Source: Hominilimicola fabiformis
Lineage (GTDB): Bacteria; Bacillota; Clostridia; UBA1381
Assembly (NCBI RefSeq): GCF_020687385.1
Contig: NZ_JAJEQM010000005.1
Coordinates: 124,001 to 188,000 of the forward strand
Length of the DNA: 64,000 nucleotides
Reading direction: 5' to 3'
Below, piece by piece: positions 44,551 to 53,092 of this stretch. The translations under genes were made by a program, and so were the position numbers. Numbering within the stretch: position 1 is the first letter of the stretch; the number at the start of each line of letters is the position of its first letter. Under the pieces are notes generated by a model. That model saw nothing but the letters and a program-made list of their open reading frames with translations, made no database searches and was not told the DNA's origin.

Positions 44551-46407
44551 ATGAATAGTTTTATACTGTCTTCAATAGCGGCATTTTGTCACAGTTTTGC
44601 AAATGCGTTCAGAAAAAGCGGACTTTGCAAATTGCTTATGAAGATATATAACGGAATATCAGGTTCTTGGAAAAACAGTTCTGTTATGACTTGGATCAGA
44701 AATATAGGTCAAAACGAGTCAAACAGTGTTGCGGTAAGAATTGTCAGATGTCCGTTTACGTTTTTAACTTTTATAAAAAAGAAAATCGGAAAATTTGTGG
44801 AAAGCAACATAAAAAACAGTTTTATATGTCATTGGGCGAGAGTATATATACAGAATTTTATGGCGGTGAATACACGTTTTTTCGGTATAATGATTCTTGC
44901 AACGGTTGTATGTTACAGTATTGTAGGTATGCACCTGTCGAAAATTGCTTTGATTGTCGGTGTTATCGGCGCGATTATGAGTGTGTTTAACTTCAATCTT
45001 ATGTCGTTTTTAAATCCGAGTAAGGTCGTAAGTGTAATCAAAAGTGCGGCGGGATTTAAAAATCTTGATTTTGAATTTTACGATGAAAAGTATACAAACG
45101 GCAAGCTAAGACTTGTACTTGCACTTTTGTGCGGTATTATTGTCGGAGTGGTAATGAGCGTTTCAAAGCTTTACGGCTTGGCAATACCTTTTGCTCTGTT
45201 CGGTATGGTGCTTGTTATGTATGCACCGATTACGGGTGTGTATGCGGCGGTATTTTTAGCACCTTTTATGCCGACAATGATACTTGCCGGTATATGTTTG
45301 TGGACGGCTTTGTCACTTGTTATTAAATCGCTTTCGGACGAAAACTTCAAGTGGAAGTTTGACGGCGTGGGTATGTGTATATTACTTCTTTTGGGAGTAT
45401 TGCTTGTATCGTCACTTGCATCATTCGCAAGAATGGGAAGTCTTAAAGTATGGGCGATGTATCTTGTATTCCTAATATTCTACTTTGTTGTAGTGAATAC
45501 GGTTAAGACAAAGGAACAACTTTACGGATTGTTTAAGATATTTGTTATATCGGGCGCACTTGTTGCACTTTACGGTGTAATGCAGTACGCATTCGGTTGG
45601 ACAACTTCAAATGCGTGGATTGATGAAGAAATGTTTGAAGACGCAACAATGCGTGTATATTCAACACTCGGCAATCCGAACGTACTGGGCGAATACTTGC
45701 TTTTGGTACTTCCTGTAGCGGCGGTATATATGCTTAAAAACAAGTGGAAAGAACTTTCAAAATGGGCGTACGGATTAATGTTCCTTGTGCTTGCGTTGTG
45801 TCTGGTACTTACACAGTCAAGAGGCTGTTGGATCGGCTTTATGCTGAGCGTAGTTATATTCGTAACATTCTATGAAGGAAAATGGTGGGGATTTATACCG
45901 ATTGTGTTGTGTATATTGCCGTTTATCATACCGCAGACTATTGTTGACCGTATAATGAGTGTCGGCAATATGGAGGACTCGTCAACATCGTATCGTGTAT
46001 ATATTTGGATGGGTACGCTCGGAATGATGAAACATTATTGGCTCGGCGGTATAGGTATGGGTGAGGCGGCATTTTCACAGGTATATCCTTTCTTCTCATA
46101 CAACGCTATCATAGCACCTCATTCACATAACTTGTTCTTACAACTTCTTGTTGAGGCAGGCATAAGCGGACTGGGAGTGTTCTTGGTAATGCAAATTGTA
46201 TTTGTAAAGAAAATGTCTGATGTATACAGAATGGATGATAAAAAGAGCATGGACTCAATGCTTGCATTGGCTTTGGGCAGCGGTGTAATAGGATTTTTGG
46301 CACAGAGTATGTTTGACTATACATTCTACAACTACAGAGTAATGGCAGTATTCTTTATGGTGTTAGGTTTGGGTTTAGCGTTGAAACACTTAAAAACGAC
46401 TGACTAA
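44551..46407 (+). CDS. O-antigen ligase/polymerase-family membrane protein
   Basis: 618-aa protein with about 12 membrane helices and the PF04932-type signature: LTQSRGCWIGF, a long outer loop, then APHSHNLFLQLLVEAGISG. Such proteins polymerise or ligate lipid-linked glycans outside the membrane. The N-terminal 110 residues are an extra basic cytoplasmic region. Position after the flippase suggests it joins the polymer to peptidoglycan or polymerises repeats (inference). ATG preceded by GGGTGAGAAG, four bases after murJ. Confidence 0.87.
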   Translation: MNSFILSSIAAFCHSFANAFRKSGLCKLLMKIYNGISGSWKNSSVMTWIRNIGQNESNSVAVRIVRCPFTFLTFIKKKIGKFVESNIKNSFICHWARVYIQNFMAVNTRFFGIMILATVVCYSIVGMHLSKIALIVGVIGAIMSVFNFNLMSFLNPSKVVSVIKSAAGFKNLDFEFYDEKYTNGKLRLVLALLCGIIVGVVMSVSKLYGLAIPFALFGMVLVMYAPITGVYAAVFLAPFMPTMILAGICLWTALSLVIKSLSDENFKWKFDGVGMCILLLLGVLLVSSLASFARMGSLKVWAMYLVFLIFYFVVVNTVKTKEQLYGLFKIFVISGALVALYGVMQYAFGWTTSNAWIDEEMFEDATMRVYSTLGNPNVLGEYLLLVLPVAAVYMLKNKWKELSKWAYGLMFLVLALCLVLTQSRGCWIGFMLSVVIFVTFYEGKWWGFIPIVLCILPFIIPQTIVDRIMSVGNMEDSSTSYRVYIWMGTLGMMKHYWLGGIGMGEAAFSQVYPFFSYNAIIAPHSHNLFLQLLVEAGISGLGVFLVMQIVFVKKMSDVYRMDDKKSMDSMLALALGSGVIGFLAQSMFDYTFYNYRVMAVFFMVLGLGLALKHLKTTD

Positions 46408-46525
46408 AATTGCCCTCAGCACCACTTTTGCTTGGGGAAATACCTATGTACGGTACCGCGAGCCGCAAAGCGGCACTGTGAACAATTTTTAAATCAGTTT
46501 GGAATTTCTGTGAAAGGAGTAATCT
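46408..46525. repeat. GC-rich hairpin patch between cluster genes
   Basis: 118-base gap whose centre is much more G+C-rich than the surroundings. It contains the palindrome CGGTACCG (46451-46458) and hairpin GCCGC-AAA-GCGGC (46462-46474). GGTACCGCG resembles the core of the T-box antiterminator, but the gap is too short for a T-box leader. It may be a dispersed repeat. The downstream ribosome site is AAAGGAG. Confidence 0.4.
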
Positions 46526-47641
46526 ATGAAAAAAATAAAAGTAATAGAAGTGTCCTCGGATACAAACATAGGCGGTGCGGGAAAATGTCTTCTTACACTG
46601 CTTGAAAATTTTGATTACAACACATTTGACGTAAAAGTAGTTCTTCCGAAAAACAGCCTTTTAAAACCGCATATTGACAAGATGAATATACCTGTAATCG
46701 AGGTTGACGGAATTGCGGATAAGTCGCTTGATTTTGCGGCGGTAAAGAAACTTAGAATGATATTTAAACGTGAAAGACCGGATATTGTTCATACTCATGC
46801 AAGTATGTCAGCAAGAATTGCGGCAAAACAAGCGGGTGCAAAGGTTGTTTATACGCGTCACAGCGTATTTGAACCGTCAAAGAAAATATCGAGAGGTATA
46901 GGCAAGGTTATAAACGGAATGATTAACAATCATTATGCGGACAGTATTATTGCCGTTGCAGAGGCGGCAAAGGACAACCTTACTGATACGGGTGTTAAGG
47001 AAAGCAAGATAAAAGTCATTTTAAACGGCGTTGACGGACTTACACCTGTTTCGACAGACGAAAAACGAATTATAAAAGAACGCTTCAATCTTCCCGACGG
47101 ATATAAAGCGGTGTCAATCGTTGCACGTCTTGAGGATATAAAAGGTCACGATTATTTTATCGAGGCGGCGGACAGACTTTTGCAAAAAGGAATAAAAGCA
47201 AGATTTTATATTGCCGGTACAGGTTCATATGAAAATCACTTAAAAGAAAAAGTTAAAAATATGAACAGACAGGAACAGATTATATTTACAGGTTTTATAT
47301 CTGATGTAGATAAACTTATGAGTATAACCGACGTTCAGGCGAATGCATCATTCGGTACAGAGGCTACATCGCTTGCTTTACTTGAAGGTATGAGTCTTGG
47401 AATACCGGCAGTCGTTTCGGATTTCGGAGGTAATCCGGGGGTTATAAAGAACGGACAAAACGGATATATCGTTCCGAAACAAAATTCAAAGGCTTTGGCT
47501 GATAATCTTGAAGTATTGCTTACAGACCAAAAACTTTACGATTATATGTCGCAAGGTGCTAAAAAGATATTCCAAAAGACTTTTACGGCACAGGCGATGA
47601 CGAAACAAACAGAACAAGTATATCTTGATTTGATGAAATAA
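46526..47641 (+). CDS. GT4-family glycosyltransferase
   Basis: 371-aa GT-B glycosyltransferase: SDTNIGGAGKCLLTLLENF at the N-terminus, HTHASMSARIAAKQAG, SIVARLEDIKGHDYFI, and the nucleotide-sugar motif EATSLALLEGMSLGIPAV. Soluble, probably acting at the inner membrane face on a lipid-linked acceptor. It is the second GT4 of the cluster. Donor and acceptor sugars unknown. Confidence 0.9.
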   Translation: MKKIKVIEVSSDTNIGGAGKCLLTLLENFDYNTFDVKVVLPKNSLLKPHIDKMNIPVIEVDGIADKSLDFAAVKKLRMIFKRERPDIVHTHASMSARIAAKQAGAKVVYTRHSVFEPSKKISRGIGKVINGMINNHYADSIIAVAEAAKDNLTDTGVKESKIKVILNGVDGLTPVSTDEKRIIKERFNLPDGYKAVSIVARLEDIKGHDYFIEAADRLLQKGIKARFYIAGTGSYENHLKEKVKNMNRQEQIIFTGFISDVDKLMSITDVQANASFGTEATSLALLEGMSLGIPAVVSDFGGNPGVIKNGQNGYIVPKQNSKALADNLEVLLTDQKLYDYMSQGAKKIFQKTFTAQAMTKQTEQVYLDLMK

Positions 47642-47654
47642 GGAGGATAAATAA

Positions 47655-48122
47655 ATGTCAGAGAAGAAAGCAAAATTCACTGCGATAGACGCAATAATAA
47701 TCTTGGTTATACTTGCGGTTATCGTTGTTGGTGCAATTAAAATTCTTCCGTCGTTTACAAGCGGAAGTGAAAAAGAAAAGGTTGATTTTACAGTTATGGT
47801 TCAAAACAAAGACGAGGACTTTGCAAATGCAATCACGATAGGTGATGACGTAACAATCAGCCTTACGGAAAAAGACGGCGGAGTTGTGAAAAATGTTGAG
47901 TCAAAACCGGCTGTAACTATGGTTTACAACAGTATTGACGGTACTTACTCAAACGAAGTTATAGAAGGTAAATATGACGTGTATGTGACGATTGAGGCTG
48001 ATACGGATGTTTCTGATCTTGCTATAAAGGCAGGAGGTACGGCAGTTAAAGTCGGCGCGGAAATACCTGTAAGAGGTAAAGGCTATGCGTCAACAGGCTA
48101 TGTTATAGGAATAGATGACTAA
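47655..48122 (+). CDS. DUF4330-like membrane-anchored protein 1
   Basis: 155-aa protein: short basic N-terminus (SEKKAKFTAID), one membrane helix (about 13-32) and an outer beta-rich domain ending ISTGYVIGIDD-like (RGKGYASTGYVIGIDD). Matches what I recall of DUF4330; function unknown. AAGGAGG upstream of the ATG. It lies 13 bases after the glycosyltransferase and 14 before its paralogue, so it is probably part of the polymer operon. Confidence 0.75.
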   Translation: MSEKKAKFTAIDAIIILVILAVIVVGAIKILPSFTSGSEKEKVDFTVMVQNKDEDFANAITIGDDVTISLTEKDGGVVKNVESKPAVTMVYNSIDGTYSNEVIEGKYDVYVTIEADTDVSDLAIKAGGTAVKVGAEIPVRGKGYASTGYVIGIDD

Positions 48123-48136
48123 AGGAGGTATGTATC

Positions 48137-48622
48137 GTGGATAAGAACGGAAAAATCGGCGGAAAAGTAAGCATTATTGATATTCTTGTTGTTGTGCTTG
48201 TAGTTGCTGTAATAGTGGGGATTGTGGCAAGATACGGCAGCAGTGTTACGGGTGCGGTTAAATCGAATAAACAGTTTGAATATGTACTTAAAGTTGAAAG
48301 CGTAAGACAGTATACTGTTGACGCACTTGAGAAAAAAGGCAAGGTTACAGATAAAAAGTCTGAAAAAGACTTGGGCGAAATTGTTGATGTACAGGTTGAA
48401 AATGCAACATTGCAGTCAACAACAGCGTCGGGTGAACTTAAAAACCCTGAATTGCCCGGAAGATATACTTGCTATGTGACAATCAGAGCAACAGGCAAGG
48501 AATCGGACGATAACTATATCCTTGAGGACAGTACGGAATTGTCCGTCGGAAGAAATGTAGATTTGTATTCAAAGTATGTTAAAACTTCTGGCGACATAAA
48601 GAGCGTAAAAGTTGTTGAATAA
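48137..48622 (+). CDS. DUF4330-like membrane-anchored protein 2
   Basis: 161-aa paralogue of the previous gene: N-terminal basic residues, KVSIIDILVVVLVVAVIVGIV as the membrane helix, then an extracellular beta-rich domain with VDVQVENATL and GRYTCYVTIRATG. Starts with GTG at 48137 after AGGAGGTATG. The two share layout but little identity, which suggests a heteromer on the outer membrane face (inference). Followed by a terminator. Confidence 0.75.
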   Translation: MDKNGKIGGKVSIIDILVVVLVVAVIVGIVARYGSSVTGAVKSNKQFEYVLKVESVRQYTVDALEKKGKVTDKKSEKDLGEIVDVQVENATLQSTTASGELKNPELPGRYTCYVTIRATGKESDDNYILEDSTELSVGRNVDLYSKYVKTSGDIKSVKVVE

Positions 48623-48635
48623 AACACTGTTTTAG

Positions 48636-48668
48636 ATGAGTATGTTTTTGGACATACTCATTTTTTTT
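48636..48668 (+). terminator. Terminator of the cell-wall polymer operon
   Basis: ATGAGTATGT (48636-48645) pairs with ACATACTCAT (48652-48661), 6-base loop, eight Ts. Confidence 0.92.
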
Positions 48669-48674
48669 ATTGCG

Positions 48675-48703
48675 GAATATAATAAAAGGAGGTAACATAG
48701 TAT
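48675..48703 (+). promoter_or_regulatory. Sigma-E-like sporulation promoter
   Basis: GAATATA (48675-48681), 14-base spacer, CATAGTAT (48696-48703). Compared with the sigma-E pattern (KMATATT, 14-15 bases, CATACAnT) it matches at most positions; CATAnnnTA also fits sigma-K. A TATAAT at 48678-48683 has no good -35, so a vegetative promoter is less likely. Confidence 0.45.
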
Positions 48704-48727
48704 ATTTTAAGAGAGGAATGGTGGATT

Positions 48728-48952
48728 ATGAACAGATTAGAGAGAATGTTAAAGGATTTTGATGAAAATCAGTTAAGAGAGATAAATAAATTTTTAAATT
48801 CGGCAGACGGAAGAAGATTAAAGAGTCACATCAATTCAACAGACAAGGATAAATTATTGCAGGAATTTTCGAAACTTGACCCAAATGAAGTAAAAAAAAG
48901 AATATCGGGACTCAGTACGGCTGATTTAATGAAGATTATGAAAAAATTATAA
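48728..48952 (+). CDS. Small helical hypothetical protein (74 aa)
   Basis: Not recognised. A 74-aa, charged, all-helical protein with no membrane segment or cysteine; the repeated pattern of Leu every 3-4 residues suggests a small helical bundle. AGAGG and GGTGG lie upstream of ATG 48728. First of three tiny genes behind a sigma-E-like promoter, 12 bases before the next. Confidence 0.65.
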   Translation: MNRLERMLKDFDENQLREINKFLNSADGRRLKSHINSTDKDKLLQEFSKLDPNEVKKRISGLSTADLMKIMKKL

Positions 48953-48964
48953 GAGGTGAGTGAA

Positions 48965-49270
48965 ATGGCAGACGCAATGGATACACTCAAAAATATATTG
49001 GGTGATGACGCGGAAGACAAAATTAAAACTGTAATGAACTCACTTTCTTCTGCGGATAATACATCGGAGGGAATTGACAGTTCAAACGGTTTAAATCAAA
49101 TTATGCAGATAAAAAATATTATGGACAGTATGGCGGTGAACAAAAACGATCCGAGAACAAATTTACTCCTTTCGTTAAAGCCGTATATGCGTGAGGGCAG
49201 AAAACATTCTATTGATTCGGCGGTAAGGCTTTTGGGGCTTACAAACGTAACAAAAATGCTGAAGAAATAA
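48965..49270 (+). CDS. Small helical hypothetical protein (101 aa)
   Basis: Not recognised. 101 aa from ATG 48965, which follows AGAGGTGAG; a GTG at 48956 lies inside that site. The N-terminal half is helical and acidic, then NPRT-like and a basic end, LKPYMREGRKHSIDSAVRLL. The last 35 residues recall the short C-terminal domain of small clostridial spore-associated proteins, but that is only an impression. Second gene of the trio. Confidence 0.65.
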   Translation: MADAMDTLKNILGDDAEDKIKTVMNSLSSADNTSEGIDSSNGLNQIMQIKNIMDSMAVNKNDPRTNLLLSLKPYMREGRKHSIDSAVRLLGLTNVTKMLKK

Positions 49271-49291
49271 TATGATTTTGGAGGTGGCGAG

Positions 49292-49570
49292 ATGTATAGG
49301 ACGTATAGCTATAATGATATGCCGATTCCGGTACAACGACGTAATGAGGATATGAGGAAACCTATGCCGCCACCCAAAAAAGAAATAGAATGTAAAGAGG
49401 AGAAAATTGAGAAAAAATGTGACAAACCCGACAACGGCGGAATTTTAAGCGGTTTGGGTACTGACGATTTAATACTTATTGTGGTTGCATTGGTATTGCT
49501 TATTGACGATTGCGACGACAAACTTCTTTTGATAGCACTTGCGTTTATATTTTTATCGGAGTGGTTTTAG
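49292..49570 (+). CDS. Small membrane hypothetical protein (92 aa)
   Basis: Not recognised by name. 92 aa from ATG 49292 (GGAGGTGG upstream): a Pro/Lys-rich N-terminus with two cysteines, then GILSGLGTDDLILIVVALVL, a turn DDCDDK, and a second short hydrophobic helix to the end. The hairpin of two very short acidic-capped helices is a layout I recall from many clostridial genomes without known function. Third gene of the trio. Confidence 0.68.
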   Translation: MYRTYSYNDMPIPVQRRNEDMRKPMPPPKKEIECKEEKIEKKCDKPDNGGILSGLGTDDLILIVVALVLLIDDCDDKLLLIALAFIFLSEWF

Positions 49571-49622
49571 TATAAATTACTAAAATTAGAAAATACTAAA
49601 GAAAAAGGAGGCGAGGGCAAAA

Positions 49623-50009
49623 TTGCTTTATGAACCTAAATTTTATAAATGCGGTGTATGTGACGCGATATTGGAGTCGATAACACCGCATTGCTGTGAT
49701 GATTTGACTTGCTGCGGAAAGCCTATGGAATTATTAAAGGCGAATGAATTGATTGCTCTGGAAGAAAAACATTTGCCGATAGTCAAAAGGGAGGGGAATA
49801 ACTTAACCGTATGCGTGGGGCGTGTGCTTCATCCGATGAGTAAGGAACACAGCATACAGTGGATAGAAGTAAAGAGTAAATATCTTGAACAGCGTATCAC
49901 GTTGAAAAAAGGTGACGATCCGATTGCAACGTTTGAAGTACCGGAAAATGTGCCTGTTACGGTGTATTCATATTGCAATTTACACGGACTTTGGAAAACT
50001 ATGTCGTAG
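49623..50009 (+). CDS. Desulfoferrodoxin (superoxide reductase)
   Basis: Reduces superoxide to peroxide in anaerobes. 128 aa with an N-terminal desulforedoxin-type iron site (C10, C13, C30, C31) and the catalytic centre with EEKH (K49, H50), H70, H76, C118 and H121 (SYCNLHG). An extra C24-C25 pair lies in the centre I loop. The start is TTG at 49623 with GGAGG 11 bases upstream, somewhat far. It may be cotranscribed with the tiny-gene trio 52 bases upstream. The rubredoxin partner is not nearby. Confidence 0.94.
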   Translation: MLYEPKFYKCGVCDAILESITPHCCDDLTCCGKPMELLKANELIALEEKHLPIVKREGNNLTVCVGRVLHPMSKEHSIQWIEVKSKYLEQRITLKKGDDPIATFEVPENVPVTVYSYCNLHGLWKTMS

Positions 50010-50076
50010 AATGTTGCATTATGATTACAAACAATGTCTGAAACGCTTACATTTTTTTTACAACATTCAAAAATGT

Positions 50077-50105
50077 TTGATTTACCAAAATTTTTATTGT
50101 ATAAT
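50077..50105 (+). promoter_or_regulatory. Promoter-like site facing a terminator
   Basis: TTGATT (50077-50082), 17-base spacer, TATAAT (50100-50105). No gene follows on this strand before the hairpin at 50148, so a transcript of about 70 nt would result if it is active. Confidence 0.4.
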
Positions 50106-50147
50106 TATATTGTAGGAAAACACAAGATAAAAGGGTAAAATTAAAAT

Positions 50148-50178
50148 AAAGCGGGTGTTCATTCAGAACACCCGCTTT
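50148..50178 (-). terminator. Terminator of the large SLH gene
   Basis: AAAGCGGGTGTTC (50148-50160) pairs with GAACACCCGCTTT (50166-50178), 5-base loop. On the minus strand it is followed by TATTTTAATTTT; on the plus strand the T tract is poor. Confidence 0.85.
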
Positions 50179-50223
50179 GTCGTGTAAAGAGAAGATATTT
50201 TTAAGCCGATAGATTAAATGTTA

Positions 50224-52788
50224 TTACTTGACAATTACGATTTCAGAAACTATATCATCATAAATTTTTATGAAGATTCTGTTATTTTCGTCTGAATCGA
50301 AGTTTTGAATATCGCTGATTTCAGCAACTGTAATTGGATTTTTTGATTTTGTTGTATCCACGCTGTAAACAGGTGTTTCAGCTGGGATAGTGTAGTTTAC
50401 CGTATTTGAATTATTTACAGATACGTTTACGGAATTTGAAAATTTCTTTGTAACCTTGCCGTATACTATTTCAAGTTTGTCGGTTGGGTTTAGTGTAAAT
50501 TCGTTATTCTTTGCGGTTATATCAAGAAGTAATCTAATACTTACGATTTCACCTTTTGAGTTGGTTTTGTATTGAATGATGTCGCCCTCTTGCAGCTTTC
50601 TGTCACCGTTTACAAGGATATTTTCGCTTTCTGCGTAAATTGATACTTCCTTGCCGTCTACAAGTGCTACAAGCATATCTGTTTGTTCATCATCATTATT
50701 TGTTGCTTTCACAATATCTTTAACAACTGCGATTGAAGAATCGGCTGCTGCGTTAATTTGTGAATTTGTAACAACCATAACTTTTGCGGTATAGTTTTCA
50801 GACATATCATAAACTGACGCATTGTATGTCTGACCGTCCTCAAACATAGCGATATTTCTTATTGCATAATCATCTGTATTTTCTGTAATATCGAATATAA
50901 CCGTATTGTCATCAACTCTTACATTGCCTACTTTTGAAAGAGTTTTTGAAAATTTTGCGTTTGTAAGGTCATAGTTCTTTGTGAACTTGTCAGTGTTTAC
51001 CGCACCGCTTTCGCTGTTATCAACGGCAGTGTTTATGGCAGTGATTTTGTTGTCTGCATTTGTGCTGTAAGTTACAAGCTGACTTGCTGTTACATCTTCA
51101 GATGTGTTTAGTGAATTTACAACGTCAAGTGCTTTAACATTGCTTTTACCGTTGAATTTTATCTTGTTGTTTGCGTCAAGAGTTACTTCTTTTCCGTCCT
51201 TTGTGAAAAGTTTGAATGACGCTTTTTCTGTGTTCTTTGTATAGTATGCTTTCATCAAATAAGCATAGTTTGAACTTAGAGTTGTTGAACCGTCAAGTGC
51301 TGCGATTTTGCCGTCTATATCAAGATAGAATACACCCTCACTGCCGATGTCGATTGAATCGGTGTAGTTTGCCGCAACTTTGTATTTTGTACCATTGATA
51401 AGAACACCCTTACTGTCTTTACCGGTTACTTTGCCCTCAACGGTTTTGTTTGTAACTTCAACTTCGTAAAGCTCTTTGTCAAGACTTGCCGCAACTGAAA
51501 GTACATCATATTCCGCAAGATCTGAAACGCTTATTTCTTCAAGACCTTTTGTAATTCTGAAGTCAACAGTATCATCAAGCTTTAACACCTTTTGAGAATA
51601 CTTATCAACAATTTTACCTGTTGAAGAAACGCTGTCTACAACGATGTTTTCATAATTTTTTACGAAAACAATATCGTATTTACCGTTCTTGTTTGAGTCA
51701 AGAAGTGTAATGTTACCCGACTTATCTGTAAGGTCAATCAAGTTTTTGTCCATAGCCTGATACTTACCGTTATAAATAAGTGTGGCGTCTGATGAAATTT
51801 CGGCGGTATTTGTCTTTGAAGTGTTTTCATCTTTGAAATATTCAATGGCTGTGTTGCCGTTCTTTGTTGTAAGTTTTGAGAATAGCTCTGATGAGATTGT
51901 CAAATCATTGTTTTGATTTTGAATAGGCATTGCAAGAATAACCGATTCATCGTTTTTACCCTCGTTTTTCACATAGTAAGTTACGTTGTAACCTAATAGA
52001 TTATTCATATTGTAGGCTGTTTCGTAAGTTTTGTTGTCAATTTTGATTTGTCCCTTTGCAAGTGATGATGAACCCGTAAGGGAAGTGTTTTCTATTGCTG
52101 TGATACGACCTGTATCTTTTGTGACTTTTAACTTGTCTTTTAAAAGTGTTTTTTCCGTAATTTCATATTTGCCGTCAGAACCGAAACCTGTTTGTTCCAT
52201 TAGTTTTGATTCAAGTGCGTTTGTTGTAAGGTATGCAACGTTACCTCTTGAAATTTTGTCTGAATATGAGCCTTGAACATTCTTTGCAAGACCGTTTGAA
52301 GTACCAGTTTTCATATATCCGTGAGGATAACCGCCGTTTTCTTCGGCTGATACCGTATAACCTGTTGCACGAACCATTATAGTCATTGCCTCTGCATATG
52401 AAATAGGTGCGTTAGGTCTGAAATTACCGTCACCGTCACCCTCGATAATGCCTTGAGATACTGCAAGGTTTATATAGCCGTTAGCCCAGTGTTCGGCTGA
52501 AACGTCGTCAAACATAGTCTGACCTTTTGAAGATTCTGCCGCATCTTCGAGTCCAAGTGCGTGTATTGCCATTTTGGCAACTTCAGAACGAATGATAGTA
52601 TCATCAAGTCTGTAAGCACCGTTTTCGTCACCGACCATAATGTTAAGTGCCGAAAGAATTTGTACAGGCTCTTCGTAACGTGTACCTTGTACGTCAGCCG
52701 GAATAGCCGCCATACTTACAGGAACACAGGAAAGAACTGTACTTGTCGCAACTGCGACAGATAAAATCTGCTTTTTTAAATTGTTCAT
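50224..52788 (-). CDS. Large SLH-domain surface protein (S-layer candidate)
   Basis: 854-aa secreted protein: signal peptide (about 1-28, ending VSMAA) and three SLH-type modules near residues 36-80, 90-146 and 153-196. The rest is a long Thr/Asn/Asp/Lys-rich, cysteine-free beta region (200-854). SLH domains bind pyruvylated secondary polymer. The usual TRAE-like binding motif is IRSE in module 1, but SYAE and SRGN in modules 2 and 3, so not all may bind. Composition, size, own promoter and terminator fit an abundant S-layer or S-layer-associated protein. AGGAGG precedes the start. Confidence 0.87.
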   Translation of the reverse strand: MNNLKKQILSVAVATSTVLSCVPVSMAAIPADVQGTRYEEPVQILSALNIMVGDENGAYRLDDTIIRSEVAKMAIHALGLEDAAESSKGQTMFDDVSAEHWANGYINLAVSQGIIEGDGDGNFRPNAPISYAEAMTIMVRATGYTVSAEENGGYPHGYMKTGTSNGLAKNVQGSYSDKISRGNVAYLTTNALESKLMEQTGFGSDGKYEITEKTLLKDKLKVTKDTGRITAIENTSLTGSSSLAKGQIKIDNKTYETAYNMNNLLGYNVTYYVKNEGKNDESVILAMPIQNQNNDLTISSELFSKLTTKNGNTAIEYFKDENTSKTNTAEISSDATLIYNGKYQAMDKNLIDLTDKSGNITLLDSNKNGKYDIVFVKNYENIVVDSVSSTGKIVDKYSQKVLKLDDTVDFRITKGLEEISVSDLAEYDVLSVAASLDKELYEVEVTNKTVEGKVTGKDSKGVLINGTKYKVAANYTDSIDIGSEGVFYLDIDGKIAALDGSTTLSSNYAYLMKAYYTKNTEKASFKLFTKDGKEVTLDANNKIKFNGKSNVKALDVVNSLNTSEDVTASQLVTYSTNADNKITAINTAVDNSESGAVNTDKFTKNYDLTNAKFSKTLSKVGNVRVDDNTVIFDITENTDDYAIRNIAMFEDGQTYNASVYDMSENYTAKVMVVTNSQINAAADSSIAVVKDIVKATNNDDEQTDMLVALVDGKEVSIYAESENILVNGDRKLQEGDIIQYKTNSKGEIVSIRLLLDITAKNNEFTLNPTDKLEIVYGKVTKKFSNSVNVSVNNSNTVNYTIPAETPVYSVDTTKSKNPITVAEISDIQNFDSDENNRIFIKIYDDIVSEIVIVK

Positions 52789-52863
52789 TTAAAAATTACC
52801 TCCTTTGGGGTTGCCCCTTATCCTAAATAGCAAATGGGTGAATTGTTATCAACCACAAGTGAG

Positions 52864-52892
52864 ATAATACAGTATAACACAGTAAGTTTCAA
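52864..52892 (-). promoter_or_regulatory. Promoter of the large SLH gene
   Basis: Minus strand TTGAAA (52887-52892), 17-base spacer, TATTAT (52864-52869). Confidence 0.65.
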
Positions 52893-53018
52893 GCTGTAAT
52901 ATTTGACAATGTGAAAGGTTTTCGGACTATATTAAAGTAGCAACTGAGTTTTGTTCTCAATAATTAACATTACGAAAGTTAATTTTTTGTTAATTTTTGT
53001 TTAAATCGCAAAAAGCTA

Positions 53019-53047
53019 TTGCACAAATAAAACTGATATGTTAAAAT
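53019..53047 (+). promoter_or_regulatory. Promoter of the 628-aa SLH gene
   Basis: TTGCAC (53019-53024), 17-base spacer, TAAAAT (53042-53047). Confidence 0.6.
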
Positions 53048-53092
53048 TGATATATGTAAACCAATGTTATGTTTGGAAAAGGAGAAATTATA

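Larger units (their letters stand above)
52789..53092. other. Divergent regulatory gap between two SLH genes
   Basis: 304 bases containing one promoter for each divergent gene (52864-52892 minus, 53019-53047 plus), A+T-rich repeats of GTTAATTTTT near 52979-53000, and, in the leader of the minus-strand gene, a GGGG-caa-CCCC hairpin immediately before its AGGAGG. No ORF or RNA gene is apparent. Confidence 0.6.

Noticed and set aside
46448-46474. T-box leader suggested by GGTACCGCG
   Set aside because: The gap is only 118 bases, has no stem I or specifier region, no terminator/antiterminator pair, and the downstream gene is a glycosyltransferase.
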